This document shows positions 38,913 through 48,862 of a stretch of 64,000 nucleotides of DNA, in pieces (the first letter of the stretch is position 1; every line of letters begins with the position of its first letter). The translations under genes and the position numbers were made by a program. This DNA is from Pseudocitrobacter corydidari (lineage in GTDB: Bacteria; Pseudomonadota; Gammaproteobacteria; Enterobacterales; Enterobacteriaceae), in assembly GCF_021172065.1 (NCBI RefSeq), contig NZ_CP087880.1, positions 3,634,583 to 3,698,582 on the forward strand. Direction: 5' to 3'. The notes beneath the pieces are model-generated. The model made no database searches. It was not told the DNA's origin and saw only the letters and a list, made by a program, of their open reading frames with translations.

Positions 38913-39854
38913 ATGTTAGACAAAGTTTTGAGAATTGCCACACGCCAAAGTCCTCTTGCACTTTGGCAGGCACACTATGTTAAAGACCGCCTGATGGCCT
39001 GTCATCCAGGGCTGACGGTTGAACTCGTGCCGCTGGTGACGCGCGGCGATGTGATCCTGGATACCCCGCTGGCAAAAGTGGGCGGTAAAGGGCTCTTTGT
39101 AAAAGAGCTTGAGCTGGCATTGCTGGAAAACCGGGCCGATATCGCCGTTCACTCCATGAAAGATGTTCCCGTCGATTTCCCTGAAGGCCTGGGGCTGGTG
39201 ACCATTTGTGAGCGTGAAGACCCTCGTGATGCATTCGTCTCCAACCACTATGCCTCGCTGGACGATTTACCGGCAGGCAGCATCGTCGGCACCTCCAGCC
39301 TGCGTCGCCAGTGCCAGATTGCGGAATATCGTCCCGATTTAGAGATTCGTTCTCTGCGCGGCAACGTCGGCACGCGTCTTGGAAAACTGGATAACGGCGA
39401 TTACGACGCTATTATTCTGGCCGTCGCCGGTCTGAAACGTCTGAAACTTGACGATCGCATTCGACAGGCGATGCCGCCTGAGCAATCATTACCGGCTGTC
39501 GGCCAGGGTGCCGTCGGCATCGAATGTCGCCTGGATGATGACGTTACGCGGACGCTGCTTGCACCGCTCAACGATGCGCAAACGGCCACGCGCGTACAGG
39601 CGGAACGCGCCATGAACACGCGTCTGGAAGGCGGCTGTCAGGTGCCGATTGGCAGCTACGCCGAACTGACTGACGGCGAACTGTGGCTGCGTGCGCTGGT
39701 TGGCGCGCCGGATGGTTCTCAGATGGTGCGCGGCGAACGACGCGGCAAGCCGGAAGACGCTGAACGCATGGGCGTTGAGCTCGCTGAGGAGCTATTGAAC
39801 AACGGTGCACGCGAGATCCTCACCGCCGTCTACAACGGAGAGAAGCCCGAATGA
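38913..39854 (+). CDS. hemC: HemC, porphobilinogen deaminase
   Basis: HemC joins four porphobilinogens into hydroxymethylbilane in haem synthesis. The ATG at 38913 ([20 protein letters not shown]) gives 313 residues, as in E. coli; an ATG five codons upstream (38898) is possible. The catalytic aspartate region is VHSMKDVP, the substrate-binding loop is [10 protein letters not shown], and the dipyrromethane cofactor cysteine lies in [14 protein letters not shown] (Cys242). It opens hemCDXY and overlaps hemD by 4 bp. Confidence 0.97.
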   Translation: MLDKVLRIATRQSPLALWQAHYVKDRLMACHPGLTVELVPLVTRGDVILDTPLAKVGGKGLFVKELELALLENRADIAVHSMKDVPVDFPEGLGLVTICEREDPRDAFVSNHYASLDDLPAGSIVGTSSLRRQCQIAEYRPDLEIRSLRGNVGTRLGKLDNGDYDAIILAVAGLKRLKLDDRIRQAMPPEQSLPAVGQGAVGIECRLDDDVTRTLLAPLNDAQTATRVQAERAMNTRLEGGCQVPIGSYAELTDGELWLRALVGAPDGSQMVRGERRGKPEDAERMGVELAEELLNNGAREILTAVYNGEKPE

Positions 39855-40591
39855 GTATCCTGGTCACCCGCCCGTCTCCAAAAGGAGAAGAATTAGTGAG
39901 CCGTTTGCGCGCACTGGGGCGAGTGGCCTGGAGCTTTCCGCTGATTGAAATCACCCCCGGTCGCGAACTTGCGCGCCTCTCTCCCGCACTGAACGCCCTA
40001 AGCTCTGGCGATTTGCTCTTCGCGTTATCGCCGCACGCTGTGTCATTTGCCCAGTCACAATTGCAGCAACAGGGCCAGCACTGGCCGCAGCAGGCGGCCT
40101 GTTTCGCTATTGGGCGCAGCACCGCGCTGGCGTTGCATCAGGTGAGTGGTTGCCAGGTGCGGTATCCTTTGGATCGGGAAATCAGCGAAGTCTTGCTACA
40201 ATTACCTGAATTACAAAATATTGCGGGTAAGAAAGCGCTCATCTTACGCGGCAATGGCGGGCGAGAACTGTTAGGCGAAACGCTGGCCGCACGCGGCGCT
40301 GAAGTCACATTCTGTGAATGTTATCAACGCAGTGCTGTCCATTATGATGGGGCGGAAGAAGCCATGCGCTGGCAGAAACGTGAGGTGTCGACCCTCGTCG
40401 TCACCAGCGGGGAAATGTTACACCAACTTTGGGCACTCATTCCGCAATGGTATCGCGAGCACTGGCTGCTGCGCTGCCGTTTGCTGGTTGTCAGTGAGCG
40501 TCTTGCACAACTGGCCCGGGAGCTGGGCTGGCAGGAAATTCAGGTTGCCGATAGCGCTGACAACGATGCGCTGCTGCGCGCACTACAATAA
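39851..40591 (+). CDS. hemD: HemD, uroporphyrinogen-III synthase
   Basis: HemD cyclises hydroxymethylbilane with inversion of ring D to uroporphyrinogen III. The 246 residues equal E. coli. The family is poorly conserved in sequence, but the N-terminal [17 protein letters not shown], the SPHAVSFA segment and the C-terminal SGEMLHQL region fit the two-domain fold. It starts inside the hemC stop (ATGA) and is followed by hemX after 20 bp. Confidence 0.95.
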   Translation: MSILVTRPSPKGEELVSRLRALGRVAWSFPLIEITPGRELARLSPALNALSSGDLLFALSPHAVSFAQSQLQQQGQHWPQQAACFAIGRSTALALHQVSGCQVRYPLDREISEVLLQLPELQNIAGKKALILRGNGGRELLGETLAARGAEVTFCECYQRSAVHYDGAEEAMRWQKREVSTLVVTSGEMLHQLWALIPQWYREHWLLRCRLLVVSERLAQLARELGWQEIQVADSADNDALLRALQ

Positions 40592-40611
40592 CTTCAAAAC
40601 TGGAAGCCATA

Positions 40612-41802
40612 ATGACGGATCAAAAAGAAAACTCCGCCGTGGTTGAAGAGACCAGGGAGGCCGTGGAGACCACGCCACAGCCAGAAGCACAAAAACCCAC
40701 TGACGCCGAAAAGAAAACCGGCGGCGCGAAAACCAGCCTGGTGCTGAGCGCCGTGGCGATCGCGATTGCGCTGGCGGCGGGCGTGGGGCTGTATGGCTGG
40801 GGGAAACAGCAGGCCGTAAATCAAACCACCGCCAATGACACGCTGGCGAATCAACTCGTCGCGCTGCAAAAAGCACAGGACGACCAGAAAACGCAGTTCG
40901 ACACCTTGCTGAAACAGCAGGCCGCACAGCTTGCCGAGGCGCAGAACCAGCGCGATACGCTGGCGAAACAGCTCGATGAAGTGCAGCAAAAAGTGGCGGC
41001 CATCTCCGGTACCGATGCCAAAACCTGGCTGCTGGCGCAGTCTGACTTCCTCGTGAAGCTGGCGGGCCGCAAGCTGTGGAGCGATCAGGATGTCACTACC
41101 GCCGCCGCGCTGCTGAAAAGCGCCGACGCCAGCCTGGCCGACATGAACGACCCAAGCCTGATTAGCGCCCGTCGCGCCATCACCGAAGATATCGCAAGCC
41201 TTGGCGCGGTTTCTCAGGTGGACTACGACGGCATCATCCTGAAAGTAAATCAGTTAGCAAATCAGGTGGATAACCTACGTCTGGCGGATAACAACACCGA
41301 TGATTCCCCGATGGATTCCGATAGCGATGAGCTCTCCAGCTCAATTGGCGAGTGGCGCGTAAATCTGCAAAAAAGCTGGCAGAACTTTATGGACAGCTTT
41401 ATTACCATCCGCCGTCGTGATGAAACCGCCGTACCGCTGTTAGCGCCCAATCAGGATATCTACCTGCGTGAAAACATTCGCTCACGTCTGTTGGTTGCCG
41501 CGCAGGCCGTACCGCGTCATCAGGAAGAGACCTACAAACAGGCGCTGGATAACGTTTCGACGTGGGTTCGCGCCTACTACGACACCGACGATGCCACCAC
41601 CAAGAGCTTCCTCGATGACGTGGACAAACTTAGCCAGCAGAGCATCACCATGAACGTGCCGGAAACGCTGCAAAGCCAGTCGATTCTGGAAAAACTGATG
41701 CAGACGCGCGTGCGTAATCTGATGGCGCAGCCCGCTGCGGCGGCACCGGCTCCACAGGCTGAAACGCCCGCGCCCGCCCCTGCCGCGGCTCAAGGAGAGT
41801 AA
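40612..41802 (+). CDS. hemX: HemX, inner-membrane protein of the hem operon
   Basis: HemX is a 396-residue inner-membrane protein. It was once annotated as a uroporphyrin-III methyltransferase, but it has no SAM-binding motif and its role is uncertain. It has a charged cytoplasmic N-terminus (rich in Glu, Thr and Pro), one membrane helix (about 43-62, [20 protein letters not shown]) and a long periplasmic coiled coil (about 80-125). The C-terminus is an Ala/Pro tail. It ends 2 bp before hemY, consistent with joint function. Confidence 0.93.
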   Translation: MTDQKENSAVVEETREAVETTPQPEAQKPTDAEKKTGGAKTSLVLSAVAIAIALAAGVGLYGWGKQQAVNQTTANDTLANQLVALQKAQDDQKTQFDTLLKQQAAQLAEAQNQRDTLAKQLDEVQQKVAAISGTDAKTWLLAQSDFLVKLAGRKLWSDQDVTTAAALLKSADASLADMNDPSLISARRAITEDIASLGAVSQVDYDGIILKVNQLANQVDNLRLADNNTDDSPMDSDSDELSSSIGEWRVNLQKSWQNFMDSFITIRRRDETAVPLLAPNQDIYLRENIRSRLLVAAQAVPRHQEETYKQALDNVSTWVRAYYDTDDATTKSFLDDVDKLSQQSITMNVPETLQSQSILEKLMQTRVRNLMAQPAAAAPAPQAETPAPAPAAAQGE

Positions 41803-41804
41803 TT

Positions 41805-43001
41805 ATGTTGAAAGTCTTATTACTCTTCGCACTGCTGATCGCCGGGATTGTCGTCGGCCCAATGATCGCCGGGCACCAGGGGTACGTGCTGATCCAGACG
41901 GATAACTACAACGTCGAAACCAGCGTCACCGGGTTAGTGATCATCATGATCCTTATCATGGTGGTGCTGTTTGCCCTCGAATGGGTGCTGCGCCGCATCT
42001 TCCGCACCGGTGCGCATACGCGCGGCTGGTTCGTCGGCCGCAAACGTCGCCGTGCGCGTAAGCAAACGGAACAGGCACTGCTCAAACTGGCGGAAGGTGA
42101 TTATCAGCAGGTTGAGAAGCTGATGGCGAAAAATGCCGATCACGCGGAACAGCCGGTGGTTAACTATCTGCTGGCCGCCGAGGCCGCACAACAGCGCGGT
42201 GATGAAGCGCGCGCCAACCAGCATCTGCAACGCGCGGAAGAGAACGCCGGCAATGATTTGATTCCGGTCGAAATCACCCGCGTACGTTTACAGCTCGCGC
42301 GTAATGAAGATCACGCCGCTCGCCACGGCGTCGATAAGTTACTGGAAATTACCCCACGTCATCCGGAAGTACTGCGTCTCGCCGAGCAGGCATATATTCG
42401 CACCGGTGCATGGAGTTCGCTGCTGGATATCATCCCGTCGATGGCAAAAGCCAACGTAAGTGATGAAGCTCATCGCGCGGCGCTGGAGCAACAGGCATGG
42501 ATTGGCCTGATGGATAAAGCGCGTGCCGACGAGGGCAGCGAAGGGTTGCGGAACTGGTGGAAAAACCAGAGCCGGAAAACGCGCCACGAAGTGCCGCTTC
42601 AGGTGGCGATGGCTGAGCACCTCATTGAGTGTGACGATCATGACACCGCGCAGCAGATCATCATCGACGGGCTGAAACGTCAGTATGACGATCGTCTGGT
42701 GTTGTTGATCCCGCGTCTGCGCACCAATAACCCGGAACAGCTGGAAAAAATGCTGCGCCAACAGATTAAGAGCGTGGGCGATCGTCCACTGCTGTGGAGC
42801 ACGCTGGGCCAGTCGCTGATGAAACACGGCGAGTGGCAGGAAGCGAGTCTCGCCTTCCGCGCCGCGCTGAAACAGCGTCCGGATGCTTACGATTACGCCT
42901 GGCTTGCCGACACCCTCGACCGTCTGAAGAAGCCGGAAGAGGCGGCGGCGATGCGCCGCGATGGGTTGATGCTTACGTTGCAAAATAACCCGCCGCAGTA
43001 A
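41805..43001 (+). CDS. hemY: HemY, TPR protein of the haem pathway
   Basis: HemY is a 398-residue inner-membrane protein with two N-terminal membrane helices (about 2-22 and 42-63) and a C-terminal TPR-type domain (for example EVLRLAEQAYIRTGAW and LWSTLGQSLMKHGEWQEASL). It is not the protoporphyrinogen oxidase of the same name in Gram-positives. A regulatory or scaffold role around the late haem enzymes has been suggested. It is the last gene of hemCDXY, followed by a terminator. Confidence 0.94.
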   Translation: MLKVLLLFALLIAGIVVGPMIAGHQGYVLIQTDNYNVETSVTGLVIIMILIMVVLFALEWVLRRIFRTGAHTRGWFVGRKRRRARKQTEQALLKLAEGDYQQVEKLMAKNADHAEQPVVNYLLAAEAAQQRGDEARANQHLQRAEENAGNDLIPVEITRVRLQLARNEDHAARHGVDKLLEITPRHPEVLRLAEQAYIRTGAWSSLLDIIPSMAKANVSDEAHRAALEQQAWIGLMDKARADEGSEGLRNWWKNQSRKTRHEVPLQVAMAEHLIECDDHDTAQQIIIDGLKRQYDDRLVLLIPRLRTNNPEQLEKMLRQQIKSVGDRPLLWSTLGQSLMKHGEWQEASLAFRAALKQRPDAYDYAWLADTLDRLKKPEEAAAMRRDGLMLTLQNNPPQ

Positions 43002-43011
43002 TCACTGCTTC

Positions 43012-43037
43012 AGGGGGCCATTCGGCCCCTTTTTTTG
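43012..43037 (+). terminator. Rho-independent terminator after hemY
   Basis: AGGGGGCC and GGCCCCT form a GC-rich stem (43012-43030) followed by a run of T residues up to 43036. It lies 11 bp after the hemY stop and just before the 3' end of the convergent GlmZ. Confidence 0.9.
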
Positions 43038-43042
43038 GCCAT

Positions 43043-43244
43043 AAAAAAACGCCTGCTCACAGGAGCAGGCGTTAAAACAGGTCTTTATGACAACAATGGG
43101 TGCTTCACTCAACGTTATGTCCATGGTGTCTGATGAGGCCTGAGCGACATCTGTCATCGGACGATAAGCACCGTAAACGGCTCTGCGTCATTCCTGAGTT
43201 TATGAGGCCAGAAGGCGAGCATAAGAGATGGAATGAGCATCTAC
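43043..43244 (-). ncRNA. glmZ: GlmZ small RNA
   Basis: On the minus strand the sequence starts GTAGATGCTCATTCCATCTC and ends with an AACGCCTGCT/AGCAGGCGTT stem and seven T residues, matching E. coli GlmZ along its length, including GTTGAGTGAAGCACCC in the glmS-pairing part. It also has the conserved position between hemY and aslA. GlmZ pairs with glmS mRNA with Hfq and is bound and cut by RapZ/RNase E. An 81-codon open frame read through this stretch is a coincidence. Confidence 0.93.
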
Positions 43245-43249
43245 GGCGC

Positions 43250-43275
43250 GCATTATTGCACACACTTTGACACAA
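43250..43275 (-). promoter_or_regulatory. GlmZ promoter
   Basis: On the minus strand an extended -10 TGCAATAAT lies 7 bases before the GlmZ 5' G, with TTGTGTCA as a loose -35. No clear GG/GC pair for sigma-54 was found, although many enterobacteria use sigma-54 here. The assignment is by inspection only. Confidence 0.5.
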
Positions 43276-43652
43276 AATCATCCCCTTTCTGACGGAATGG
43301 GAATTTTCTGTACAAAAATCGTGCTCACCGGTAATAACGACCTGTTTCATCGCTATTCCGGCCTAATAATAAACATTATAAATATATAAAAATACCCCAT
43401 AAAATAAACCTATATTTACTTATATAATATTACTTTAAAACCAATGAATAATATAAATATTATCCATTCATGGAATATTAAATAGCAGTAATAATCAAAG
43501 AGATGCTCACCTTTCGCCTTACAAAACAAACAGTCGACGTGTAGGATATCCTGGACGCAAAAATATTTTTATCCATTTATCAAATTAATATTTATGCGCA
43601 TTAACACGTAATTACTCCTTCATGTGGATGATATGAAAACGGAGCATTAATA
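43276..43652. other. AT-rich region upstream of aslA
   Basis: The roughly 375 bp ahead of aslA contain a strongly AT-rich block (about 43360-43480, many TATAAATA runs). No gene or clear operator was seen. The composition suggests H-NS binding or a loose promoter, but this is inference. Confidence 0.4.
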
Positions 43653-45305
43653 ATGGATTTTTCTTTTTCACCAAAATTGCTTGTTGTCGCGATGGCCGCG
43701 GCAATTCCCGTACTTGCCAGCGCGGCGGATACCCCCACCTCGGCCACCGCGCGTAAGGGCTTTTCTGGATACGATCACCCTAACCAGTACCTGGTCACCC
43801 CGGCTACCAAAATTGCCGATAACCTGATGCCGGTTATGCAGCACCCGGCGCAGGATAAACAAACGCAGCAGAAACTGGCTGAGTTAGAGAAAAAAACCGG
43901 CAAAAAACCGAACGTCGTGATCTTTGTTTTAGATGATGTGGGCTGGATGGATGTCGGCTTTAACGGCGGCGGTGTGGCGGTCGGTAACCCGACGCCGGAT
44001 ATCGACGCCGTTGCCAGCCAGGGGTTAATCCTCACCTCTGCGTATTCCCAGCCAAGTTCTTCCCCGACTCGCGCCACCATCATGACCGGCCAGTATTCCG
44101 TACACCACGGCATTCTGATGCCGCCAATGTATGGCATGCCCGGCGGGCTGGAAGGGCTGACCACGCTGCCGCAGTTGCTGCACGATCAGGGCTACGTGAC
44201 GCAGGCCATTGGTAAATGGCATATGGGCGAAAACGAAGGCTCGCAGCCGCAGAACGTCGGCTTTGATGATTTCCGAGGTTTTAACTCGGTATCAGACATG
44301 TACACCGAGTGGCGCGACGTGAACGTTAACCCGGAAGTGGCGCTTAGCCCGGCACGTTCGGAATACATCAAAAAACTGCCGTTCAGCAAAGACGATGTTC
44401 ACGCCGTTCGCGGCGGCAAACAGGAAGCGGTTGCCGATATCACGCCGAAGTATATGGAAGATCTCGACCAGCGCTGGATGAAATACGGCGTCGACTTTAT
44501 CAATAAGATGGCGAAAAGCGATAAACCGTTCTTCCTCTACTACGGTACGCGCGGCTGCCACTTCGATAACTACCCGAATGCGAAATATGCAGGCAGTTCC
44601 CCGGCACGCACCTCCTATGGCGATTGCATGGTTGAGATGAACGACGTCTTCGCCAACCTGTACAAAACGCTGGAGAAAACCGGCCAGCTGGATAACACGC
44701 TGATTGTCTTCACTTCCGATAACGGCCCGGAAGCGGAAGTTCCGCCGCACGGTCGTACGCCGTTCCGCGGCGCTAAAGGATCTACCTGGGAAGGCGGCGT
44801 ACGCGTACCAACCTTCGTTTACTGGAAAGGCATGGTTCAGCCGCGTAAATCGGACGGTATTGTCGATCTGGCTGACCTTTTCCCAACCGCGTTGAGCCTG
44901 GCTGGTCATCCGGGGGCGGAGCTGGCAAAACTGGTTCCTAAAACCACCTTTATTGATGGCGTGGATCAAACGTCATTCTTCGTCGGCGATAACGGCCAGT
45001 CTAACCGTAAGGCAGAGCACTACTTCCTGAACGGCCAACTGGCGGCGATTCGTATGGATGAGTTCAAATACCATATGGTTATTCAGCAGCCGTATGCGTT
45101 TACCCAGAGCGGCTATCAGGGCGGCTTCACTGGCGCCGTGATGCAAACCGCCGGATCGATGGTATTTAACCTGTACACCGATCCGCAGGAATCAGATTCC
45201 GTTGGCGTGCGCCACATCCCAATGGGCGTGCCGTTGCAGACAGAAGCCCATGCCTACATGGAAATTCTGAAGAAGTACCCGCCTAAAGTGCAGGTTAAGC
45301 TGTAA
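43653..45305 (+). CDS. aslA: AslA, periplasmic serine-type sulfatase
   Basis: AslA is a 550-residue exported sulfatase (signal peptide about 1-24, cleaved after ASA). The active-site signature reads [11 protein letters not shown], a serine-type sulfatase motif (S-x-P-x-R-x4-TG) in which Ser is converted to formylglycine. Metal ligands appear in [12 protein letters not shown] and [19 protein letters not shown], and the substrate-binding basic residues in IGKWHMGE. The facing gene aslB encodes the radical-SAM enzyme expected to activate it. The physiological substrate is unknown. Confidence 0.95.
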   Translation: MDFSFSPKLLVVAMAAAIPVLASAADTPTSATARKGFSGYDHPNQYLVTPATKIADNLMPVMQHPAQDKQTQQKLAELEKKTGKKPNVVIFVLDDVGWMDVGFNGGGVAVGNPTPDIDAVASQGLILTSAYSQPSSSPTRATIMTGQYSVHHGILMPPMYGMPGGLEGLTTLPQLLHDQGYVTQAIGKWHMGENEGSQPQNVGFDDFRGFNSVSDMYTEWRDVNVNPEVALSPARSEYIKKLPFSKDDVHAVRGGKQEAVADITPKYMEDLDQRWMKYGVDFINKMAKSDKPFFLYYGTRGCHFDNYPNAKYAGSSPARTSYGDCMVEMNDVFANLYKTLEKTGQLDNTLIVFTSDNGPEAEVPPHGRTPFRGAKGSTWEGGVRVPTFVYWKGMVQPRKSDGIVDLADLFPTALSLAGHPGAELAKLVPKTTFIDGVDQTSFFVGDNGQSNRKAEHYFLNGQLAAIRMDEFKYHMVIQQPYAFTQSGYQGGFTGAVMQTAGSMVFNLYTDPQESDSVGVRHIPMGVPLQTEAHAYMEILKKYPPKVQVKL

Positions 45306-45316
45306 CGCTTGTGCAG

Positions 45317-45345
45317 GCCCGCCGAATTCCGGCGGGCTTTTTTTA
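45317..45345. terminator. Terminator between convergent aslA and aslB
   Basis: GCCCGCCG (45317-45324) pairs with CGGCGGGC (45330-45337) and is followed by seven T residues on the plus strand. It ends aslA transcripts 11 bp past the stop and touches the aslB stop codon; on the minus strand it lacks a T run, so aslB termination is less sure. Confidence 0.8.
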
Positions 45346-46581
45346 TTTTTGCGGAAAAATGAGATGCGCCTTCATGATATCACTGGCCGGGCGACCGCTG
45401 GCGAGGAGATCACGCATCGCTTTCAGATAGGGTGGCAAATGGCGGAAGTAGTGCCGGAAGCCTTCGCAGAGATAATTCATCTCGCCGTCGTCTCCTGGCA
45501 TAAAGCGATGCTTCGGGCAGCCTCCCCAGCAGGCTCGTAACACCTCGCACTGCTTGCAGGCCATCGGCAAACGCGCGTATTTATCCTGGCCAAACTGCTG
45601 CTGGGCGGGCGTATCAATCATGTCCGCAAACGTGTCATGATGAAGATTACCCAGCTGAAATTCCGGGTAAACGTAGTGATCGCAGGCGTAAACATCGCCG
45701 TTATGCTCCACCACCACCGAGCGACCGCAGGTGGGCTGATGATGGCACACCGCGCCAGGCGCGCCGACAAAGTTGGCGAACGCCCATTCAATGTTCATCA
45801 CAAAGATAGAACCAACATCGCGCTGGATCCAGCGATCGAACACCGCCGTCAGAAACTCACCGTACGCTTTCGGGCGAACCGACCACGCCGTGACGCCCTG
45901 AGTCGTCTTTTCACTTCCTGGCCCGTGCAGAGAAAGCCCTGCATTGGCTTCCCACGGCCCGGCCTGTCGTTCAACCACCGGGATAAACTGGATGAACTGC
46001 ACCCCGGCCTCGCAGAGAAAATCATAGACTTTCAGCGGTTCAAGGGCGCTTTGCCGGTTGACGCAGGCCAGCACGTTGTAGTCGACGCCATGCTTTTGCA
46101 GCAGCGACAGCGCGCGCATCACCAGTTTGTGCGTCGGTCTTCCGCCTTTCGTGAGGCGGTATTCGTTATGAATGTCCGCCGGGCCATCCAGCGACAGGCC
46201 AATTAAAAAACGGTGCTCACGAAAAAAAAGACACCATTCGTCATCCAGCAGCACACCGTTGGTCTGAAAACTGTTGCTGATACGCCGACCCGCGCCATAT
46301 TTCGCCTGTAACGTCACCGCGCGGCGATAAAAATCGAGCCCCAACAGCGTCGGCTCCCCCCCTTGCCAGGTAAACGCCACCTCAGCCTGCCCTTCAACAG
46401 CAGCAATATAGTTTTTGATGTAGGCATCGAGCGTCGCATCGTTCATCCGCGAGCACGCGCCAGCGTCGGGATAAAGCGCCTGCTTTTCCAGGTAGAAACA
46501 GTAGGTACAGTTGAGGTTGCATTCGGATCCGCTGGGTTTCGCCATCGCATGAAACGCGCGGATTGGGATCTGGTGTGACAT
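45343..46581 (-). CDS. aslB: AslB, anaerobic sulfatase-maturing enzyme
   Basis: AslB is a radical-SAM enzyme of the anSME family that oxidises the active-site Ser or Cys of sulfatases to formylglycine. The 412-residue protein has the CxxxCxxC cluster site in CNLNCTYCFYLEK (about 21-33) and a C-terminal SPASM domain with several cysteines (CHHQPTCGRS, YACDHYVYPEF, CKQCEVLRACWGGCPKHRF). The ATG at 46581 has an AAGGA site 8 bases ahead; an ATG at 46590 is too close to it. It converges on aslA, its probable substrate. Confidence 0.94.
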   Translation of the reverse strand: MSHQIPIRAFHAMAKPSGSECNLNCTYCFYLEKQALYPDAGACSRMNDATLDAYIKNYIAAVEGQAEVAFTWQGGEPTLLGLDFYRRAVTLQAKYGAGRRISNSFQTNGVLLDDEWCLFFREHRFLIGLSLDGPADIHNEYRLTKGGRPTHKLVMRALSLLQKHGVDYNVLACVNRQSALEPLKVYDFLCEAGVQFIQFIPVVERQAGPWEANAGLSLHGPGSEKTTQGVTAWSVRPKAYGEFLTAVFDRWIQRDVGSIFVMNIEWAFANFVGAPGAVCHHQPTCGRSVVVEHNGDVYACDHYVYPEFQLGNLHHDTFADMIDTPAQQQFGQDKYARLPMACKQCEVLRACWGGCPKHRFMPGDDGEMNYLCEGFRHYFRHLPPYLKAMRDLLASGRPASDIMKAHLIFPQK

Positions 46582-46693
46582 CGTCGCCATCCTTAAGCAT
46601 CAGAATCCGCCATCATAGTGATATGCAGGTTTGCGAAAGGGGCGTTTTTTGCGAATGGAGGGAAATTCAGAAATGTGCGCGACGCGCAGAAAA

Positions 46694-46716
46694 CAAAAAA
46701 CCCCGCCGAAGCGGGG
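46694..46716 (-). terminator. Terminator of the argX-hisR-leuT-proM operon
   Basis: CCCCGC and GCGGGG pair across CGAA (46701-46716), with a T-rich run on the minus strand (46694-46700). It lies 8 bp after the last tRNA gene. Confidence 0.85.
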
Positions 46717-46724
46717 TTCAAAAT

Positions 46725-46801
46725 TGGTCGGCGAGAGAGGATTCGAACCTCCGACCCACTGGTCCCAAACCAGTTGCGCTACCAAGCTGCGCTACTCGCC
46801 G
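46725..46801 (-). tRNA. proM: tRNA-Pro (anticodon TGG)
   Basis: The 77-nt gene reads CGGCGAGTAGCGCAGCTTGG at its 5' end, has anticodon TGG, the T-arm GGTTCGAATCC and an encoded CCA. It is the last gene of the four-tRNA operon. Confidence 0.97.
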
Positions 46802-46842
46802 AAATACTGCTTTTTGAATTTTTAGTTCAATCTTTAAAGTCG

Positions 46843-46929
46843 TGGTGCGAGGGGGGGGACTTGAACCCCCACGTCCGTAAGAACACTAACACCTGAAGCT
46901 AGCGCGTCTACCAATTCCGCCACCTTCGC
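46843..46929 (-). tRNA. leuT: tRNA-Leu (anticodon CAG)
   Basis: An 87-nt class II tRNA with a long variable arm (GTGTTCTTACGGACGT), anticodon CAG, T-arm GGTTCAAGTCC and encoded CCA. Gene order argX-hisR-leuT-proM is as in E. coli. Confidence 0.97.
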
Positions 46930-46950
46930 ATTGTCACAACTTTCAAATAA

Positions 46951-47026
46951 TGGGGTGGCTAATGGGATTCGAACCCACGACAACTGGAATCACAATCCAG
47001 GGCTCTACCAACTGAGCTATAGCCAC
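46951..47026 (-). tRNA. hisR: tRNA-His (anticodon GTG)
   Basis: A 76-nt tRNA starting GTGGCTATAGCTCAGTTGG, with anticodon GTG, T-arm GGTTCGAATCC and encoded CCA. The mature tRNA carries the usual extra 5' G opposite the discriminator C. Confidence 0.97.
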
Positions 47027-47082
47027 CACTGCAAATCTTTTACGCGGTTATCAAAACCACCGCAGCTCCAGCACCGGGTAAA

Positions 47083-47159
<77 letters not shown>

Positions 47160-47171
47160 TTAGCGCCGTTG

Positions 47172-47209
47172 CGGGGTCGGATAATACGGACTTCCCACCC
47201 CGCTGTCTA
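47172..47209 (-). promoter_or_regulatory. tRNA operon promoter with GC-rich discriminator
   Basis: On the minus strand TAGACA (47204-47209) and TATTAT (47181-47186) are 17 bp apart and followed by CCGACCCCGC. The GC-rich discriminator is typical of stable-RNA promoters under stringent control. Read-through from yifK is also possible, as known in Salmonella. Confidence 0.8.
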
Positions 47210-47261
47210 GTGCCTTTTTAAAGAAAATTATCGTTTGCTCAGGGTTTGTGCGTTTTGTCGC

Positions 47262-48647
47262 TTATTTCTCCACTTTTTGCAGATCCACGCCCCGATTCAG
47301 GCCAAAAACTTTATAAACCAGGGTAACGACCGCTAAAAAGAGAATGCCGACAAACAGCGACATGCGGGTATCTTCGTTGATTCCCATGCCGATCAGCACA
47401 CAAACCAGGAACGCCATCGTTAAATAGTTGGCCCACGGGAAGAGCAGCGAACGGAACGGATGGCTGGCAATCGCTTCTTTGTGTGCGCGACGGAAGCGAA
47501 TCTGGCTAATCAGAATCACAAACCACGGCACCATCCCCGGCAGGACGCTGGCGCTATACACATAAACAAACACGCGCTGCGGGTTAGGAATAATGTAGTT
47601 GAGGCACGAGCCAATCAGCAGAATCACGATAGAGAGCGCCACGCCCGCTGCCGGAACACCGCTGCGCGATACTTTCGCCATCGCCGCCGGAAGCTGGCGG
47701 TTCTTCGCCAGCGCGTAGAGCATACGGCCACAGCTGTACATCCCGCTGTTACAGCCGGAGAGCGCCGCCGTCAGCACCACAAAGTTAATAATCCCCGCCG
47801 CCGCGGTAATACCTATCTTAGCGAAGGTGAGCACAAACGGGCTGCCGTTAGTGCCGATTTCATTCCACGGGAAGATAGTGACAATAACAAAGATGGCGCC
47901 GACATAGAAAATCAGGATACGCCACAACACTTTGCCTACCGCGCTGCGCAGCGTGACCTGCGGGTTTTTCGCTTCCCCGGCGGTCATACCGATCAATTCA
48001 ACACCCTGATACGATGCAACCACGATACAGAGCGCCGTCAGGAAGCCTTTCCAGCCGCCCGCAAAGAAACCGCCGTGCGCCGTCAGGTTGTCGAAACCAA
48101 TCGAGTGGCCGCCATTACCGAAGCCGAAGAAAATCACGCCAAGGCCAATCACAATCATCACAATGATGGTGGTGACTTTGATCATCGCGAACCAGAATTC
48201 GATTTCGCCGTAAAGACGCACCGCCGCCAGGTTCGCCAGCGCCACCAGCCCGACGGCAATCAGCGCCGGTATCCACTGCGCCATCTCCGGGAACCAGAAC
48301 TGTACGTAGACGCCAATAGCGGTAATTTCCGAGATCCCCACCGCCATCCACATAAACCAGTAGGACCAGGCGGTGAGATAGCCAAAGAACGGGCTCATAT
48401 AGCGGTGCGCGTAAACGGCGAACGACCCGGTGACCGGCTCGATAAACAGCATTTCGCCCATTGAACGCATGATGAAGAAGACAAATACCCCAGCCAAAAT
48501 GTAGGCCAGCAGTACGGACGGACCAGCCCACTTCAGCGTACTTGCAGCACCCATGAACAGGCCGACACCAATGGTGCCGCCAAGGGCGATTAATTCGATG
48601 TGACGGGCTTCCAGACCGCGCTGGAGCTCCGGTTTTTTCTCTGCCAT
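47262..48647 (-). CDS. yifK: YifK, amino-acid permease (AAT family)
   Basis: YifK is a 461-residue inner-membrane amino-acid permease of the APC superfamily; in Salmonella it was assigned as a threonine/serine transporter. Twelve hydrophobic segments are visible, with the family start [21 protein letters not shown] and [17 protein letters not shown]. The ATG at 48647 has an AGAGGA site; the open frame extends 11 codons further upstream without support. In relatives it is repressed by the GcvB small RNA and Lrp and its transcript can run into the tRNA genes. Confidence 0.95.
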   Translation of the reverse strand: MAEKKPELQRGLEARHIELIALGGTIGVGLFMGAASTLKWAGPSVLLAYILAGVFVFFIMRSMGEMLFIEPVTGSFAVYAHRYMSPFFGYLTAWSYWFMWMAVGISEITAIGVYVQFWFPEMAQWIPALIAVGLVALANLAAVRLYGEIEFWFAMIKVTTIIVMIVIGLGVIFFGFGNGGHSIGFDNLTAHGGFFAGGWKGFLTALCIVVASYQGVELIGMTAGEAKNPQVTLRSAVGKVLWRILIFYVGAIFVIVTIFPWNEIGTNGSPFVLTFAKIGITAAAGIINFVVLTAALSGCNSGMYSCGRMLYALAKNRQLPAAMAKVSRSGVPAAGVALSIVILLIGSCLNYIIPNPQRVFVYVYSASVLPGMVPWFVILISQIRFRRAHKEAIASHPFRSLLFPWANYLTMAFLVCVLIGMGINEDTRMSLFVGILFLAVVTLVYKVFGLNRGVDLQKVEK

Positions 48648-48813
48648 AAATCCTCTTGTGTTTGCATGATTTCCGGTCATTGCCGGTTATTTTTATGTGT
48701 AAAACGCATAACGCTTACAGGTAGGGGGATATCAAAAAACAGACGGATTTTCCATCAAGGGGGCGAATGGTTTAACAATTTTTGATAAATGGCAAACAAA
48801 GTATTAAATATGC

Positions 48814-48845
48814 GAATGAATCGCGCAAATATTGCGCAATCATTC
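48814..48845 (-). terminator. Inverted repeat after wecG, possible end of the ECA operon
   Basis: An imperfect long palindrome (arm GAATGAATCGCGCAA against TTGCGCAATCATTC) lies 18 bp beyond the wecG stop. It is followed by an AT-rich stretch but not a solid T run, so it could be a terminator or a structural element. Confidence 0.45.
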
Positions 48846-48862
48846 ACATTTTCAGGAAGGGA

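Noticed and set aside
43105-43350. 81-codon frame on the minus strand between hemY and aslA
   Set aside because: It is read through the GlmZ small RNA, whose start, stem and T run are clear; the peptide has no RBS and no recognisable features.
46618-46896. Short plus-strand frames over the tRNA genes
   Set aside because: They run antisense through tRNA-Pro and tRNA-Leu and are artefacts.
47460-48464. 334-codon plus-strand frame across yifK
   Set aside because: Antisense shadow of twelve membrane helices; the peptide is dominated by His, Arg and Asn.
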